DNA of 64,000 bases from Corydoras sp. C115 (GCA_019802505.1 JAFMOC010000021.1:4320501-4384500), one strand, 5' to 3'; positions 33,912 through 45,225 are shown, numbered from the stretch's first letter. Numbers and translations are program-made. The notes: generated by a model not told the origin, from the letters alone.

Positions 33912-34140
33912 TTCATTGATATTGGGAAATTTTGGGAAATGGAAATATATAATCTACAGTGTACTATGTGGTATAGAGTTGTACAGTTGTACAGTTATGC
34001 TCTTTTGCATAAGTCGTTTAAAGTGTGGAGTGTCTACTGTGGTTACTGAGTGCTACAGCTCTGGGGATAAAGCTGTTAATATGCCTGGTTGTGGTAGTTT
34101 TGATGGCACTGAATCTTCTGCTGGAGGGAAGTGGTTGGAA
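33912..34140. repeat. Unclassified interspersed repeat fragment
   Basis: TACTTCATTGATATTGGGAA after (GATA)n, then CTACAGCTCTGGGGATAAAG and CTGCTGGAGGGAAG, phrases from a common teleost interspersed repeat. A truncated SINE follows immediately. Confidence 0.4.
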
Positions 34141-34145
34141 ATGGG

Positions 34146-34400
34146 TGGAGTTTCTATGTTCTCCCTGTGTCCGAGTGATTTTTCTCCATGTTCTTTGATT
34201 TACTCCCATAGTCCAAAAACATGGATCAATTCAATTGAGTTCTCCAAATTGCCCCATGTGGAGTGTGTTTGTGTGTGTGTGTGTGCGTGTGGGTGTGTGC
34301 AGGCGATGGATTAGCCCCCTGTATATCTGCCCAATGCCCGAAACGTTCTCCCCTGGATGGTTATGGGGAACTGCCCCGCAATTCTAGTAGAGGATTATGT
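34146..34400 (+). mobile_element. SINE copy, 5' truncated
   Basis: Begins inside the core (GGAGTTTCTATGTTCTCCCT) and runs through GAACTGCCCCGCAATTCTAG to the tail. Box A and box B are absent. Confidence 0.75.
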
Positions 34401-35150
34401 GGAAGATATTGTAATGATTCGGAGGTGCAAATGCAAGCTTTAAATTTCAGCATTGAGCACTGGTTGGGTAAATGACACATTAATGTGGATGCCCTGACAA
34501 AATGGCCTTAAAACTTGCAATACAGTATACATTGCAGGTGAGGGGACAAAGCATGAACACTTATAAAGCATCATGAGACATGATGCCAATGTATGAGAAA
34601 AAGTTTTGGACTAAGGGACAATGGACAGAGTGGGTGGATGTGTGGATGTCATGCTGCATAAAAAGTTAAATTGTTCTCAATAAAACAGTAAAAATGAGCA
34701 AAAAATGTGAAACTAAAACTGCTGTTTTGCCTAGAATAGTCTTTCAAACATGCCATGCATGGACAAGCAGGCATTCTACTTTTTGGCAAAGCAAATGTGC
34801 TAAAGGTGCTCTACTCACCAGGTTGTACAGGGCTGCAGAGTTTTGCAATTCTCTGGGGATGTGATGCTATGCAACTATTGGAGTAAAGAAGTGGCTGTGA
34901 GATTGAGCCAAAGCAAAGTCCAGTAGTCCCATGAATCAGATAAGCATGAAGGTGTTAGCGCAATTATGTTGTGACATATCTTACTTTGAACATGATAAAT
35001 ACTTAATTAAGACATCTCTGCATTGGAATGCAATATGTTTATGGCCAGACTCCATATTGTGTGCAAGGTAAAAGCCTCATAGAAAATTGGCTTTCCCCCT
35101 TATTGTTTCCGGCCTCCCTGGATTCCTGAAGGAAGGTGACATTTTCCAGC
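34401..35150. other. Intergenic, nothing recognised
   Basis: No exon, RNA gene or classified repeat seen. Confidence 0.4.
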
Positions 35151-35159
35151 AGAAATCGA

Positions 35160-35436
35160 ATAGAATAGAATAGAATAGAATTCAACTTTATTGTCATTGC
35201 TCATTATAAACAACAAATTCTTCACTTTGAGCAGATATAAAATAAATAAGAAATATACAAAGCTATGATCATGTACAGACTGCGAGCAGATATAAATATG
35301 AAATATACAAGCTATGAACAGACTATGAACATGCACAGACTATGAACATATATATATATGTTCATAGTCCGTGCATGTTCATAGCTTGTATATTTCATAT
35401 TTATATCTGCTCGCAGTCTGTACATGTTCATAGCTT

Positions 35437-35505
<69 letters not shown>

Positions 35506-35720
35506 CACTGAGTGGTATAAACAATAAAAATAACTAAATGTATATGTAATGTGGGTATGTTACTTGTTGCACAGACTATGTACAAAAGTGGTCAGAATAA
35601 TTAACATTATGTTCAGTAGTGGTCAATATATTTAACATATGAGAGAGCTGGTAAGCGATGTTAAAGTCCATTGACGTGTGTCAATATAGTCCAGATATCA
35701 GAGTTCAGGAGTGTGACAAT
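35160..35720. repeat. Unclassified repeat with internal inverted duplication and (TA)n
   Basis: Begins (GAATA)n then ATTCAACTTTATTGTCATTG, a known opening of a teleost interspersed repeat, and later GAGAGAGCTGGTAAGCGATG. Between these are a near-perfect palindrome (35,253-35,443) and (TA)n (35,440-35,502). Confidence 0.55.
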
Positions 35721-35723
35721 TAT

Positions 35724-35878
<155 letters not shown>

Positions 35879-36532
35879 GAATAATTATTATAGCAGCATT
35901 TTCTTATATAAAAAAAGGTTTTAAAGCTGTAACTTCAGAGGATTTTGGCTTTGCCTTTTGAATATTCCTGCAGAAAGCATTTTTTTTGTTTTACAAGAGC
36001 TCTTCTTCTGAACATCTCTAAAGCATTGCAAAGCATTAATAACTGTAGCGATAGACTATGTCAAAGTGGACTGAAGTCCTAATCAGAATGCAGTGACCAC
36101 TTCTGGTTGCTTGCTTCAAGGGGTTTTCAGTAATTTCAGTGTGTAAGAGGAACTGCATTGCACCCAAGGACAGAACTTTGAACCAGAAGTGATAGAGGTG
36201 GTCTGCAAGATGCCACAGAGTGATTGGCTTATGGAATGCCTTAGCAAGATGCTTGCAACACAGCTGGTGACAGCTTTCTTATGGCTAAATTTGCCATTGT
36301 GGAAAAATATTTGGACAGTATAAGATGTGACTTAATAGCAATGTTGTTTATTTGCATTATATTTTGTGCATGTTTTGCAGTTTTGTTTTTTTCAGAAGTT
36401 GCTTTAATTTATGTATTGACTGTGTTCAATGTTTGCCAGGTTAGGTAAATGGTACTTTCAGAATGTGTGTGTGCAGTTCAGACTGATGTTAATCAATTGA
36501 CATACAATAACAATATATGTATATTAACTGTT

Positions 36533-36705
36533 GGGGTGGCACAATGCTGTAGTGGTCAACACATCAGCCTCCCAGTGATGGGGATCCATGTACTTTCTGT
36601 GCTTTGTTTCCACCCAAAGACATGAAAACATGAAAAACATGAAACTGGCTGTTCTAAATTGCCCCTATTTGAATTGCTCATATATAGTGTATGTAAGTGT
36701 ATGTA
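36533..36705 (+). mobile_element. Diverged SINE fragment
   Basis: GGTGGCACAATGCTGTAGTG resembles the SINE head, with CCACCCAAAGACATG and TCTAAATTGCCCCTATTTG from the core. Box B is lost. Confidence 0.5.
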
Positions 36706-36769
36706 GGGGCAAAAGCGTTTGCTAGATTTCACTCTTCTGACCTTGAACCGAAGATGACCAATATCTTAC

Positions 36770-37846
36770 CATGCATTTTGGAAAACCACATGTCTCCAGC
36801 TTTGTAGCAACAGTTAAGGGAAGGCCCTTTTTGTTCCAATATAACTGTGTCCCAAAGTAAGGTTGAAGAAGACATGATATAGGAAGTTTGGTGTAGCAGA
36901 ACTTGGCTGGTCTCTACCTTAAACCCTATTAAACAACTTTGGAATAAAAGTAAATAGAATTTGGGACCTAGACCCTCTTATCCAACATCAGGTTTGATAT
37001 GCCAAACTTTCTTTTTTTGAATAAACAGGGGAAAAACACTACACAATCCTGTAAAAACCCTTACCAGAAGAGCAGAAGCTAATGCAGCTTTAAATAGAAA
37101 CCAGTTTAGGAATGCTATACAAGTTCCAGGGAAATGTGTGAGTTTACCAACATCTCCAGCTTTGTAGCAGCAGTTATGGGAAGGTGCATTTCTGTTTCAA
37201 ACCAAACCTCAGGTCAAAGGCACATGAGTTTGGTGAAGCAGAATGGGACCTGTCCCTAACCTTTACCCTATTAAACAGGTTTGGGATAAAAGTGAATGGA
37301 AATTGGAACCCAGGCCCTCTTATCAAGCATCAGGTCTGATCTCACAAACTCTCTTTTGGATAAAAGTGTTTTTGTGTGTGTGTGTGTGTGTGTGGGGGGG
37401 GTGACAGTGCACACTGACAGTGTACAATCCTGTAAAAATTCTCACCAGAAGAGCAGAAGCTATTTCAGCTTTAAGTGGAAACTTAAAATGTGATAAAAGT
37501 TCCTGTGGAATGGGGAAGTGTTAAGGAAAGGCCCTTTTCTGTTCCAACATAACTGCGTCCCAAAGTAATGTTAAAGAATACACGATTTAGTGAGTTTGGT
37601 GTAGCAGAACATGACTGGTCCATAACCTAAACCCTATTTAACAATTTAAAATTGGAAACTAGGCCCTCTTATCTGACCTCACAAACAATTGTGAATAAAC
37701 AGGGGTTATAAAAACACTTCACAATCATGTGTAAAAACCCTAACCAGCAGAAGCTTTTACAGCTTCAAATGGAAACCAGTTTTGAAATGTTATAAAAAAA
37801 CCTCATGTGGTAAGTATAAGTGTCCCAATATTTTTATCCTTAGTGA
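36770..37846 (+). repeat. Threefold tandem of a Tc1-like element fragment
   Basis: The same ~350-360-bp segment recurs three times. TCTCCAGCTTTGTAGCA is at 36,793 and 37,153, and the AAGG(C/T)..TTT block is at 36,821, 37,181 and 37,529. Each copy carries the degenerate Tc1-like transposase C-terminus (AACTTGGCTGG...CCCTATTAAACAACTTTGG, then AGAAGAGCAGAAGCT). The block ends GTGTCCCAATATTTTTATCC, like a Tc1-type terminus. No intact frame. Confidence 0.6.
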
Positions 37847-37910
37847 ATGTTATAGTTTTAGGGCATGTGCAAAAATATCGATCAAAACACACATTTTAAA
37901 ACCATGTTTT

Positions 37911-38245
37911 GGGACTGTGGTAGGAACAGTTAGCTTAGTGGTTAGCTCGTTCACCTTCCAGCACTGTGGATCCAGGTTCGAATCCCATGTTGGAGTTTTC
38001 ATGTTCTCGCCCGTGTACGTGTGAGTTTCCTCTGGTTCTCCAGTTTTGTCCCACGTTCCAAAAAACATGTATTTAAGGTAAATGGAATGCTCTAAATTGC
38101 CCCATATAAAGTGTGTTTGTGTGAGTGAGTGTGTCCAGTGATAGATGGGTGTATCTGCCCAGCACCCGAAACATTCTCCCCTGGATGGGGATGGGACCAA
38201 CCAACCGTGACTCTAACAGAGCATTAAGCAGAAGATGATCAATGA
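37911..38245 (+). mobile_element. SINE copy resembling the array progenitor
   Basis: Complete head (GTTAGCTTAGTGGTTAGCTC), box B GGTTCGAATCCCATGTTGGA, core and (AATG)n tail. It shares the diagnostic CCCATGTTGGAGTTTTCATG and CCCACGTTCCAAAAAACATG with the tandem array downstream. Confidence 0.85.
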
Positions 38246-38265
38246 ATGAATGAATGTCAATACAC

Positions 38266-38528
38266 CGGGTGTAGTGGTTAGCACGTTTGCCTCTCAGCGC
38301 TAGGGATTCCCAGTTGGAATCCCCATCTGGGTGGAGTTTCCATGTTCTCCCCATGCCCGCGTGGGTTTCCTCCGGGTTCTCCGGTTTCCTCCCACAGTCC
38401 AAAAACATGAATCAAGTCAATTGAATTCTCCAAATTTATTGAGTGTGTGCCCGGCGATGGATTGGCATGGGGAACCCCCTCCCCCGGACCCTAATATAGG
38501 ATAAAGGTGGAAGATAATGGATGGATGG
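38266..38528 (+). mobile_element. SINE copy, standard subtype
   Basis: Head GTGTAGTGGTTAGCACGTTT, standard core (TCCGGGTTCTCCGGTTTCCT) and tail GATGGATGGGTG. The segment around the box-B-to-tail junction is shortened. Confidence 0.85.
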
Positions 38529-38850
38529 GTGTAGGGTGGCTTAGTTGTTAGCACCTTCGCTTCTCAGCTCTGTGGATCTAAGTTCGAATCCCAATATGGG
38601 TAGAGTTTTCATGTTCTCCTCATGTCCGCATGGGTTTTTTTCCCTGGGTTCCCCGGTTTCACCCCACAGTCCAAAAAACATGGATTCAAAGTAAATCGAA
38701 TGCTCTAAATTGTGTAAGTGGTAAGTGAGTGTGCCCAGCGATAGATGGGTGTATCTGCCGAAACGTTCTCCCCTGGATGAGCATGGAGGGTACCCCCCCC
38801 CCCCCCCCCCCCCGACTCTAGAGGATTAAGCGGAGGATGATGAATAAATG
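38529..38850 (+). mobile_element. SINE copy leading the tandem array
   Basis: Head GGGTGGCTTAGTTGTTAGCA, box B AAGTTCGAATCCC, then a short core joined to TGTGTAAGTGGTAAGTGAGT and a poly-C run. This second half is identical in kind to the second half of each array unit. Confidence 0.8.
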
Positions 38851-41436
38851 AATTCCAGCACTTTGGATCAAGGTTCGAATCCCATGTTGGAGTTTTCATG
38901 TTCTCGCCGTGTAAGTGTGAGTTTCCACGGGTTCTCCGGTTTTGTCCCACGTTCCAAAAAACATGTATTTAAGGTAAATGGAATGCTCTAAATTGACCCA
39001 TGTAAAGTGTGTTTGTGTGAGTGAGCCCCACATAAAACGTCTCTGTGTAAGTGGTAAGTGAGTGTGCCCAGCGATAGATGGGTGTATCTGCCGGAACGTT
39101 CTCCCCTGGATGAGCATGGAGGATACCCCCCATCCCCCGACTCTAGAGGATTAAGCGGAGGATGATGAATAAATGAATTCCAGCACTTTGGATCAAGGTT
39201 CGAATCCCATGTTGGAGTTTTCATGTTCTCGCCGTGTAAGTGTGAGTTTCCACGGGTTCTCCGGTTTTGTCCCACGTTCCAAAAAACATGTTTTTAAGGT
39301 AAATGGAATGCTCTATATTGACCCATGTAAAGTGTGTTTGTGTGAGTGAGCCCCACATAAAACGTCTCTGTGTAAGTGGTAAGTGAGTGTGCCCAGCGAT
39401 AGATGGGTGTATCTGCCGGAACGTTCTCCCCTGGATGAGCATGGAGGATACCCCCCCCCCCCCCCCGACTCTAGAGGATTAAGCGGAGGATGATGAATAA
39501 ATGAATTCCAGCACTTTGGATCAAGGTTCGAATCCCATGTTGGAGTTTTCATGTTCTCGCCGTGTACATGTGAGTTTCGTCTGGTTCTCCGGTTTTGTCC
39601 CACGTTCCAAAAAACATGTATTTAAGGTAAATGGAATGCTCTATATTGACCCATGTAAAGTGTGTTTGTGTGAGTGAGCCCCACATAAAACGTCTCTGTG
39701 TAAGTGGTAAGTGAGTGTGCCCAGCGATAGATGGGTGTATCTGCCGGAACGTTCTCCCCTGGATGAGCATGGAGGATACCCCCCCCGACTCTAGAGGATG
39801 AAGCGGAGGATGATGAATAAATGAATTCCAGCACTTTGGATCCAGGTTCGAATCCCATGTTGGAGTTTTCATGTTCTCGCCGTGTAAGTGTGAGTTTCCA
39901 CGGGTTCTCCGGTTTTGTCCCACGTTCCAAAAAACATGTTTTTAAGGTAAATGGAATGCTCTATATTGACCCATGTAAAGTGTGTTTGTGTGAGTGAGCC
40001 CCACATAAAACGTCTCTGTGTAAGTGGTAAGTGAGTGTGCCCAGCGATAGATGGGTGTATCTGCCGGAACGTTCTCCCCTGGATGAGCATGGAGGATACC
40101 CCCCCCCACTCTAGAGGATTAAGCGGAGGATGATGAATAAATGAATTCCAGCACTTTGGATCAAGGTTCGAATCCCATGTTGGAGTTTTCATGTTCTCGC
40201 CGTGTACATGTGAGTTTCGTCTGGTTCTCCGGTTTTGTCCCACGTTCCAAAAAACATGTATTTAAGGTAAATGGAATGCTCTATATTGACCCATGTAAAG
40301 TGTGTTTGTGTGAGTGAGCCCCACATAAAACATCTCTGTGTAAGTGGTAAGTGAGTGTGCCCAGCGATAGATGGGTGTATCTGCCGGAACGTTCTCCCCT
40401 GGATGAGCATGGAGGATACCCCCCCCGACTCTAGAGGATGATGAATAAATGAATTTCAGCACTTTGGATCCAGGTTCGAATCCCATGTTGGAGTTTTCAT
40501 GTTCTCGCCGTGTACATGTGAGTTTCCTCTGGTTCTCCGGTTTTGTCCCACGTTCCAAAAAACATGTATTTAAGGTAAATGGAATGCTCTAAATTGACCC
40601 ATGTAAAGTGTGTTTGTGTGAGAGAGCCCCACATAAAACGTCTCTGTGTAAGTGGTAAGTGAGTGTGCCCAGCGATAGATGGGTGTATCTGCCGGAACGT
40701 TCTCCCCTGGATGAGCATGGAGGATACCCCCCCCCCCCCCCCCCGACTCTAGAGGATTAAGCGGAGGACGATGAATAAATGAATTACAGCACTTTGGATC
40801 CAGGTTCGAATCCCATGTTGGAATTTTCATGTTCTCGCCGTGTACGTGTGAGTTTCCTCTGGTTCTCCGGTTTTGTCCCACGTTCCAAAAAACATGTATT
40901 TAAGGTAAATGGAATGCTCTAAATTGACCCATGTAAAGTGTGTTTGTGTGAGAGAGCCCCACATAAAACGTCTCTGTGTAAGTGGTAAGTGAGTGTGCCC
41001 AGCGATAGATGGGTGTATCTGCCGGAACGTTCTCCCCTGGATGAGCATGGAGGATACCCCCCCCCCCCCCCCGACTCTAGAGGATTAAGCGGAGGACGAT
41101 GAATAAATGAATTACAGCACTTTGGATCCAGGTTCGAATCCCATGTTGGAATTTTCATGTTCTCGCCGTGTACGTGTGAGTTTCCTCTGGTTCTCCGGTT
41201 TTGTCCCACGTTCCAAAAAACATGTATTTAAGGTAAATGGAATGCTCTAAATTGACCCATGTAAAGTGTGTTTGTGTGAGAGAGCCCCACATAAAACGTG
41301 TCTGTGTAAGTGGTAAGTGAGTGTGCCCAGCGATAGATGGGTGTATCTGCCGGAACGTTCTCCCCTGGATGAGCATGGAGGATACCCCCCCCCCCCCCCG
41401 ACTCTAGAGGATTAAGCGGAGGATGATGAATAAATG
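38851..41436 (+). repeat. Tandem array of eight ~325-bp SINE-derived monomers
   Basis: Monomers start with AATT(C/A/T)CAGCACTTTGGATC at 38851, 39176, 39504, 39824, 40144, 40452, 40782 and 41110; steps are 325, 328, 320, 320, 308, 330, 328 and 327 bp. Each keeps the box B GGTTCGAATCC, the SINE core and a variable poly-C tract, but lacks the head with box A. Monomers are nearly identical. The open frames of 70-124 codons that recur on the minus strand are by-products of the repeat, not genes. Confidence 0.95.
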
Positions 41437-41580
41437 AATTAATGAATATATCGGGTGTGATTGTGAGCTTTTCTGTTAATCAGTTTTAACGGAATGATCG
41501 TTCTGATCGCCAAACGAACACTCGATCGCTACAGTAAACAGAGATCAGACCCAAACCGTTCTGCTTAAAGCCTAATTTTT
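41437..41580. other. Short unique spacer between SINE array and GC-rich promoter-like region
   Basis: Unique-looking sequence with ATCGTTCTGATCGCC and CACTCGATCGCTACAG. No gene seen. Confidence 0.4.
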
Positions 41581-41699
41581 AGGAATTCCGACAGGGGGCC
41601 GCGCACGGTGTCGGCACATCTCCCGACCAGGGCTTTATGCGCCTGGTCCTCCGCGAAAAGCTGCATGCTTCTGGGAACCAGCGACCGGCGGAGGTGTAG

Positions 41700-41752
41700 A
41701 AAAGGAGTGAGAGAGGGAGAGAGAGAGAGGGAGAGAGAGAGAGAGAGAGAGA
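41700..41752. repeat. (GA)n tract
   Basis: Mostly GAGA repeats directly before the G-runs. A (CT)n counterpart lies at 41,918-41,946, so the two could pair. Confidence 0.9.
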
Positions 41753-41777
41753 GGGGGGATGGGGGCGGGGGGCGGGG
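41753..41777 (+). other. Potential G-quadruplex
   Basis: Four G-runs of 6, 5, 6 and 4 separated by AT, C and C: a short-loop quadruplex pattern on the plus strand, overlapping the GC boxes. Confidence 0.6.
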
Positions 41778-41779
41778 TC

Positions 41780-41864
41780 TGCCCTTGCCCACGTCACTAG
41801 TTGTGTAGGGGAGTATGGGCTGTGCTGTCAGCCTGGTGTCAGTCTGATGAAGATTGGCATTCAG
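41780..41864 (+). other. Candidate non-coding first exon (donor end at 41864)
   Basis: The donor GGCATTCAG|GTAAGC is a near-consensus plus-strand splice donor 90 nt downstream of the GC boxes. The 5' limit shown is arbitrary. Probably 5' UTR of pknox2 by synteny. Confidence 0.35.
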
Positions 41865-41917
41865 GTAAGCTGTCATTCAATTTCAGTGTCAAGAGCGTGT
41901 AGAGGCTACCACTCCGG

Positions 41918-41918
41918 C

Positions 41919-41946
<28 letters not shown>
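41918..41946. repeat. (CT)n tract
   Basis: Pure CT dinucleotides in the promoter-like region. Confidence 0.9.
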
Positions 41947-41949
<3 letters not shown>

Positions 41950-43176
41950 TCGCTCCCTCTCTCTAACCCCCTCTCTAAGTCCTGCTTACAAAAGCCAGGG
42001 CATTATTCACACAGACAGGGCCATGCACCGGGGGTGAGAGAGTGAGTGAGAGAGGGAGAGAGAGTGAGTGAGAGGGGTGAGAGAGCAGAGGAGGGAGGGA
42101 GGGAGGGAGCAGAACAAGGATGAGCGCGATAGAGGGAAGAGAGCGGGGAAGAGGGACGCGGACGGAGATGCGATGTTGGAGGCGCTTTTAGGACGAGATG
42201 GTTTTTATCGTGCCGTTGTCGACGTGGATTTTGGTTAAATGTCGGGTTTTTTATGGGTTGCAGAAATTCATGCACGGCGTGATTTGCAAAACAAGCATGC
42301 TGGCGTACGCCTGATTGTAACATACGACGTTGCAAGCTTGTGCGTTTACTAAAATCTGTTAGGTATTTTTAAAAAAATCGTAATTTTAAACACTACTATA
42401 TATATTTTTTACATTTTCTAGATTATGTTAAACTGTCGATGCGCTGGTATTATGTCAATCCGTGACGCGTAGCGGGAGATTTTATTAATTAGATGATGTT
42501 TTGTGCATTTTCTCAAATAACCAGACGTGATGGTTAGTCGTGCTGTAAAACGAAATAGCAGAAAAAGTCCAGATTAAGGCTCTGTGAGCACACTGTGTAT
42601 TGTGTTTAGTGATTTCTCCACGTGTGTTTTTTATTCTAGGCAACTCGGAATAACAAAGCGCCGAATTCAGGACAAACGCGTGTAATGTCAATAAACTAGG
42701 GTACGTTTCCCAGTGTTACAGTTTAAACTTCTTCCTAATCATCCGCCAGATTTGTTAGATCGTTTAATCGTTGGATCAAACTTCTGCATACAGCTGAATA
42801 CTTATCCTGCTCATCCAAAATTTAATCTACAAACTTTGCACTTTGCGGTTCTCAACCGGGCTTGTGAAGAAAATAATGTTAAACCTGTCTGTGTTTGCTG
42901 TGAAACTTAATTCAGAATATATTTTGTTTAGTAAAAAGATTTAATCCCTGAGGTAACAATTGTTAAGAGTCACTTAAGGTGCCAGAAAAAAACAGCAAAA
43001 ACTTTTAGCTCAAAAAAAATAATAAATCAGTTCATTTGCTTGAAGAAATATCTATTAATTTCAAAAAGGCATCCAAAAACCAAAACGGTCAGATACAACA
43101 CTCATCCTAAAACTTATATTGCACAATAAAGCTTTCATATTTAGTTATTACCGGTGTTTGTTTTGCTCTGTTTATT

Positions 43177-43178
<2 letters not shown>

Positions 43179-43249
<71 letters not shown>
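43179..43249. repeat. (TA)n microsatellite
   Basis: Pure TA dinucleotides, about 35 units. Confidence 0.95.
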
Positions 43250-43251
<2 letters not shown>

Positions 43252-44968
43252 TAGGTAGTTTTATAGATAGTGTGAAGATGATTAGATATTTGATTAAATT
43301 GATGTCTGTATTAATTCATAAAGCACAGAGGTAATTAAAACTTCACTCTGATTAGTTAGTTTTGTATTCCAGACAAAGTTGTATGCTTTAACCATCCCAG
43401 TCATAGTGGATTTTGTAAAAGCTATAACATTACTCACATGATGTTACTGTGACAGTGAAAATGTTAAAGGTATCACACAGCTTTCTGAAGTTAGTCCTTA
43501 AGCTAAAAGGAATTTCTCACTATGAAACAGACTGTGTCCTTTCCATGGTGGAGGCTTTGTCCTTTCATGCCCAAGCTTCTCATAATCAGGGGTAGTGTTT
43601 CAGAGGTTTGGGCATTCAGCAGGCTCTGATATTTAGTGAGGGAGCTGGTTATGCTACAGTGCCAATCTAAATGCCGAGATTCCCACTGTGATCTTAATTG
43701 ATGATTTGTGTCATGAGGAAAGCTGCCTTTGGGCAAAACTGTAAATTCAAACTACCCTGCCATTATTTGCATATTCATATTCTGTGTGTCAGAGCAAATT
43801 TTAGGCAGAGGGGCAATTTAGTAGGTCTTTTTTTTAGCTCTAATCGCAAATAAATTGTGTTGTCTACTTCAGTGGAGGCTGTAAGCAGCGTGGATGCAGC
43901 ATATGTTGTAAAGCAATTGAAACACTTATGTACGACCATAAAGCTATTAAGAAAATTGAGCCTTGCCTTATTGTCAGTCTTTTTCTTGTTTCTAACTCCT
44001 ATTGAAATGCTTTATGATCAGATATCACACAGATTGTTTTAGCTCTGATTGTCTCATGCACAACGATTAGCTTTTTATGGAACTTTGTTGGATATAATGG
44101 AGGTAATTCTACCAAGGTATGTCTTTTAGCCATATCAAGCAAAAGTGGCTTTCAAACGAGTGCTTAAGAGACGTGTTACCTTTTGTATGAAAATGTTATT
44201 TGTTGAATATATTTGCCTGTCATGTTTCTTCCCTTGGAAATAAAAAAAGAAATCAAAAGCACTCATCAGCTAGTCTAAACAGTCAAGGTCTTGTTGAGTT
44301 TATGTCAATGCGAGGCTTTACAAACTACTATATGTGAGAGCACACGTCAAGATGATTCTGATGCAGAATTGCTGCGTTCACTAAGCCCTGCTGATCCCAA
44401 ATGCTCTCTAAGGAGCATAGGTTTGCTGTTGCTGTGCTTCCAGACGACCTCGCCATGCTTTCCTTTTTTCTCACTCAGCCTCTTGGCTGCCTGGCATAAC
44501 AGTCTTGGACTCTCCCACGGGGCAAGAGGTGCAGGCAGATTTGCCTGATTTATGCTTGTGGAACAGAGCTGCAGGTATTTAACGATCAGCTATAGTGCCT
44601 TCATCAAAAGCTGCAGAGTTTGTGTTGGCTCCTGTGTGCATAGAGATAGAGGGATCCTGGAATGCAACCGAAACATGAGCTGATATTATCAAGACGTAAA
44701 ATGAGCTTTAGAAAAGAGGCTGAAGTTTCTAAGTAGTTAATTTTTTTTAAATAAAACAAATGTGCTCATGTTGGACAGTTGAAGTCGTACCTTATTCAAT
44801 TAATTTATTGCTTAATTCATTTTCCCTATAGGGATGCAAGAAAACCTATTGTATTGGTGGGAGGACTTACATCCAAACACATTCACACACATTCACACTT
44901 AGAGGCAATTAAAATGTCCAGTGTACCAAACTCACACGGCTTTGTGTCAATAGAGACATAAACGATAT

Positions 44969-45225
44969 TGGGGCAGTTGTAGGCTTGTGATTCAGGAATC
45001 AGCCTTGCGACCTGAAGGTCCCTGGTTTGATTTTCGGTCTCATCAAATAACATGGCTGAAGTGCCTTTGAGCAAGGCACCTAACCCCAATTGCTCCCCAG
45101 GTACCGAATACAAGGCTGCCCACTGCTCCGGATACGTGTGCTCACTTCACTCAGTGTGTGTATATGTGTGTGTTTCACTGCAAGGATGGGTGAAATGTGG
45201 AGGACCAATTCCTCTGTGTGTAAGC
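44969..45225 (+). mobile_element. Second tRNA-derived SINE family, forward copy
   Basis: Head GGGGCAGTTGTAGGCTTGTG, box-B-like GGTTTGATTTTCGG, GCTGAAGTGCCTTTGAGCAA and TTCACTTCACTCAGTGTGTG. Same family as the reverse copy in tmem218 intron 1, and distinct from the DANA-like SINE. Confidence 0.65.

Larger units (their letters stand above)
41581..42340 (+). promoter_or_regulatory. GC-rich promoter-like region, probable pknox2 5' end
   Basis: CpG-containing segment unlike the AT-rich surroundings, with tandem GC boxes (GGGGGCGGGGGGCGGGG at 41761-41777), CACGTCAC at 41791, (GA)n and (CT)n tracts, and a second CpG cluster at 42,120-42,310. A plus-strand donor lies at 41864. It is assigned to pknox2 only because in human TMEM218 (minus) is followed by PKNOX2 (plus). 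No coding exon of PKNOX2 is visible here. Confidence 0.45.

Noticed and set aside
38073..41376. Repeated minus-strand open frames of 70-124 codons in the SINE array
   Set aside because: They are translations of the repeat unit, recur with its period, and have no recognisable domain or independent start.
37371..41450. CRISPR-like array suggested by regular spacing
   Set aside because: Units are ~325 bp with no short repeats and unique spacers, in a vertebrate genome. This is a SINE-derived tandem repeat.
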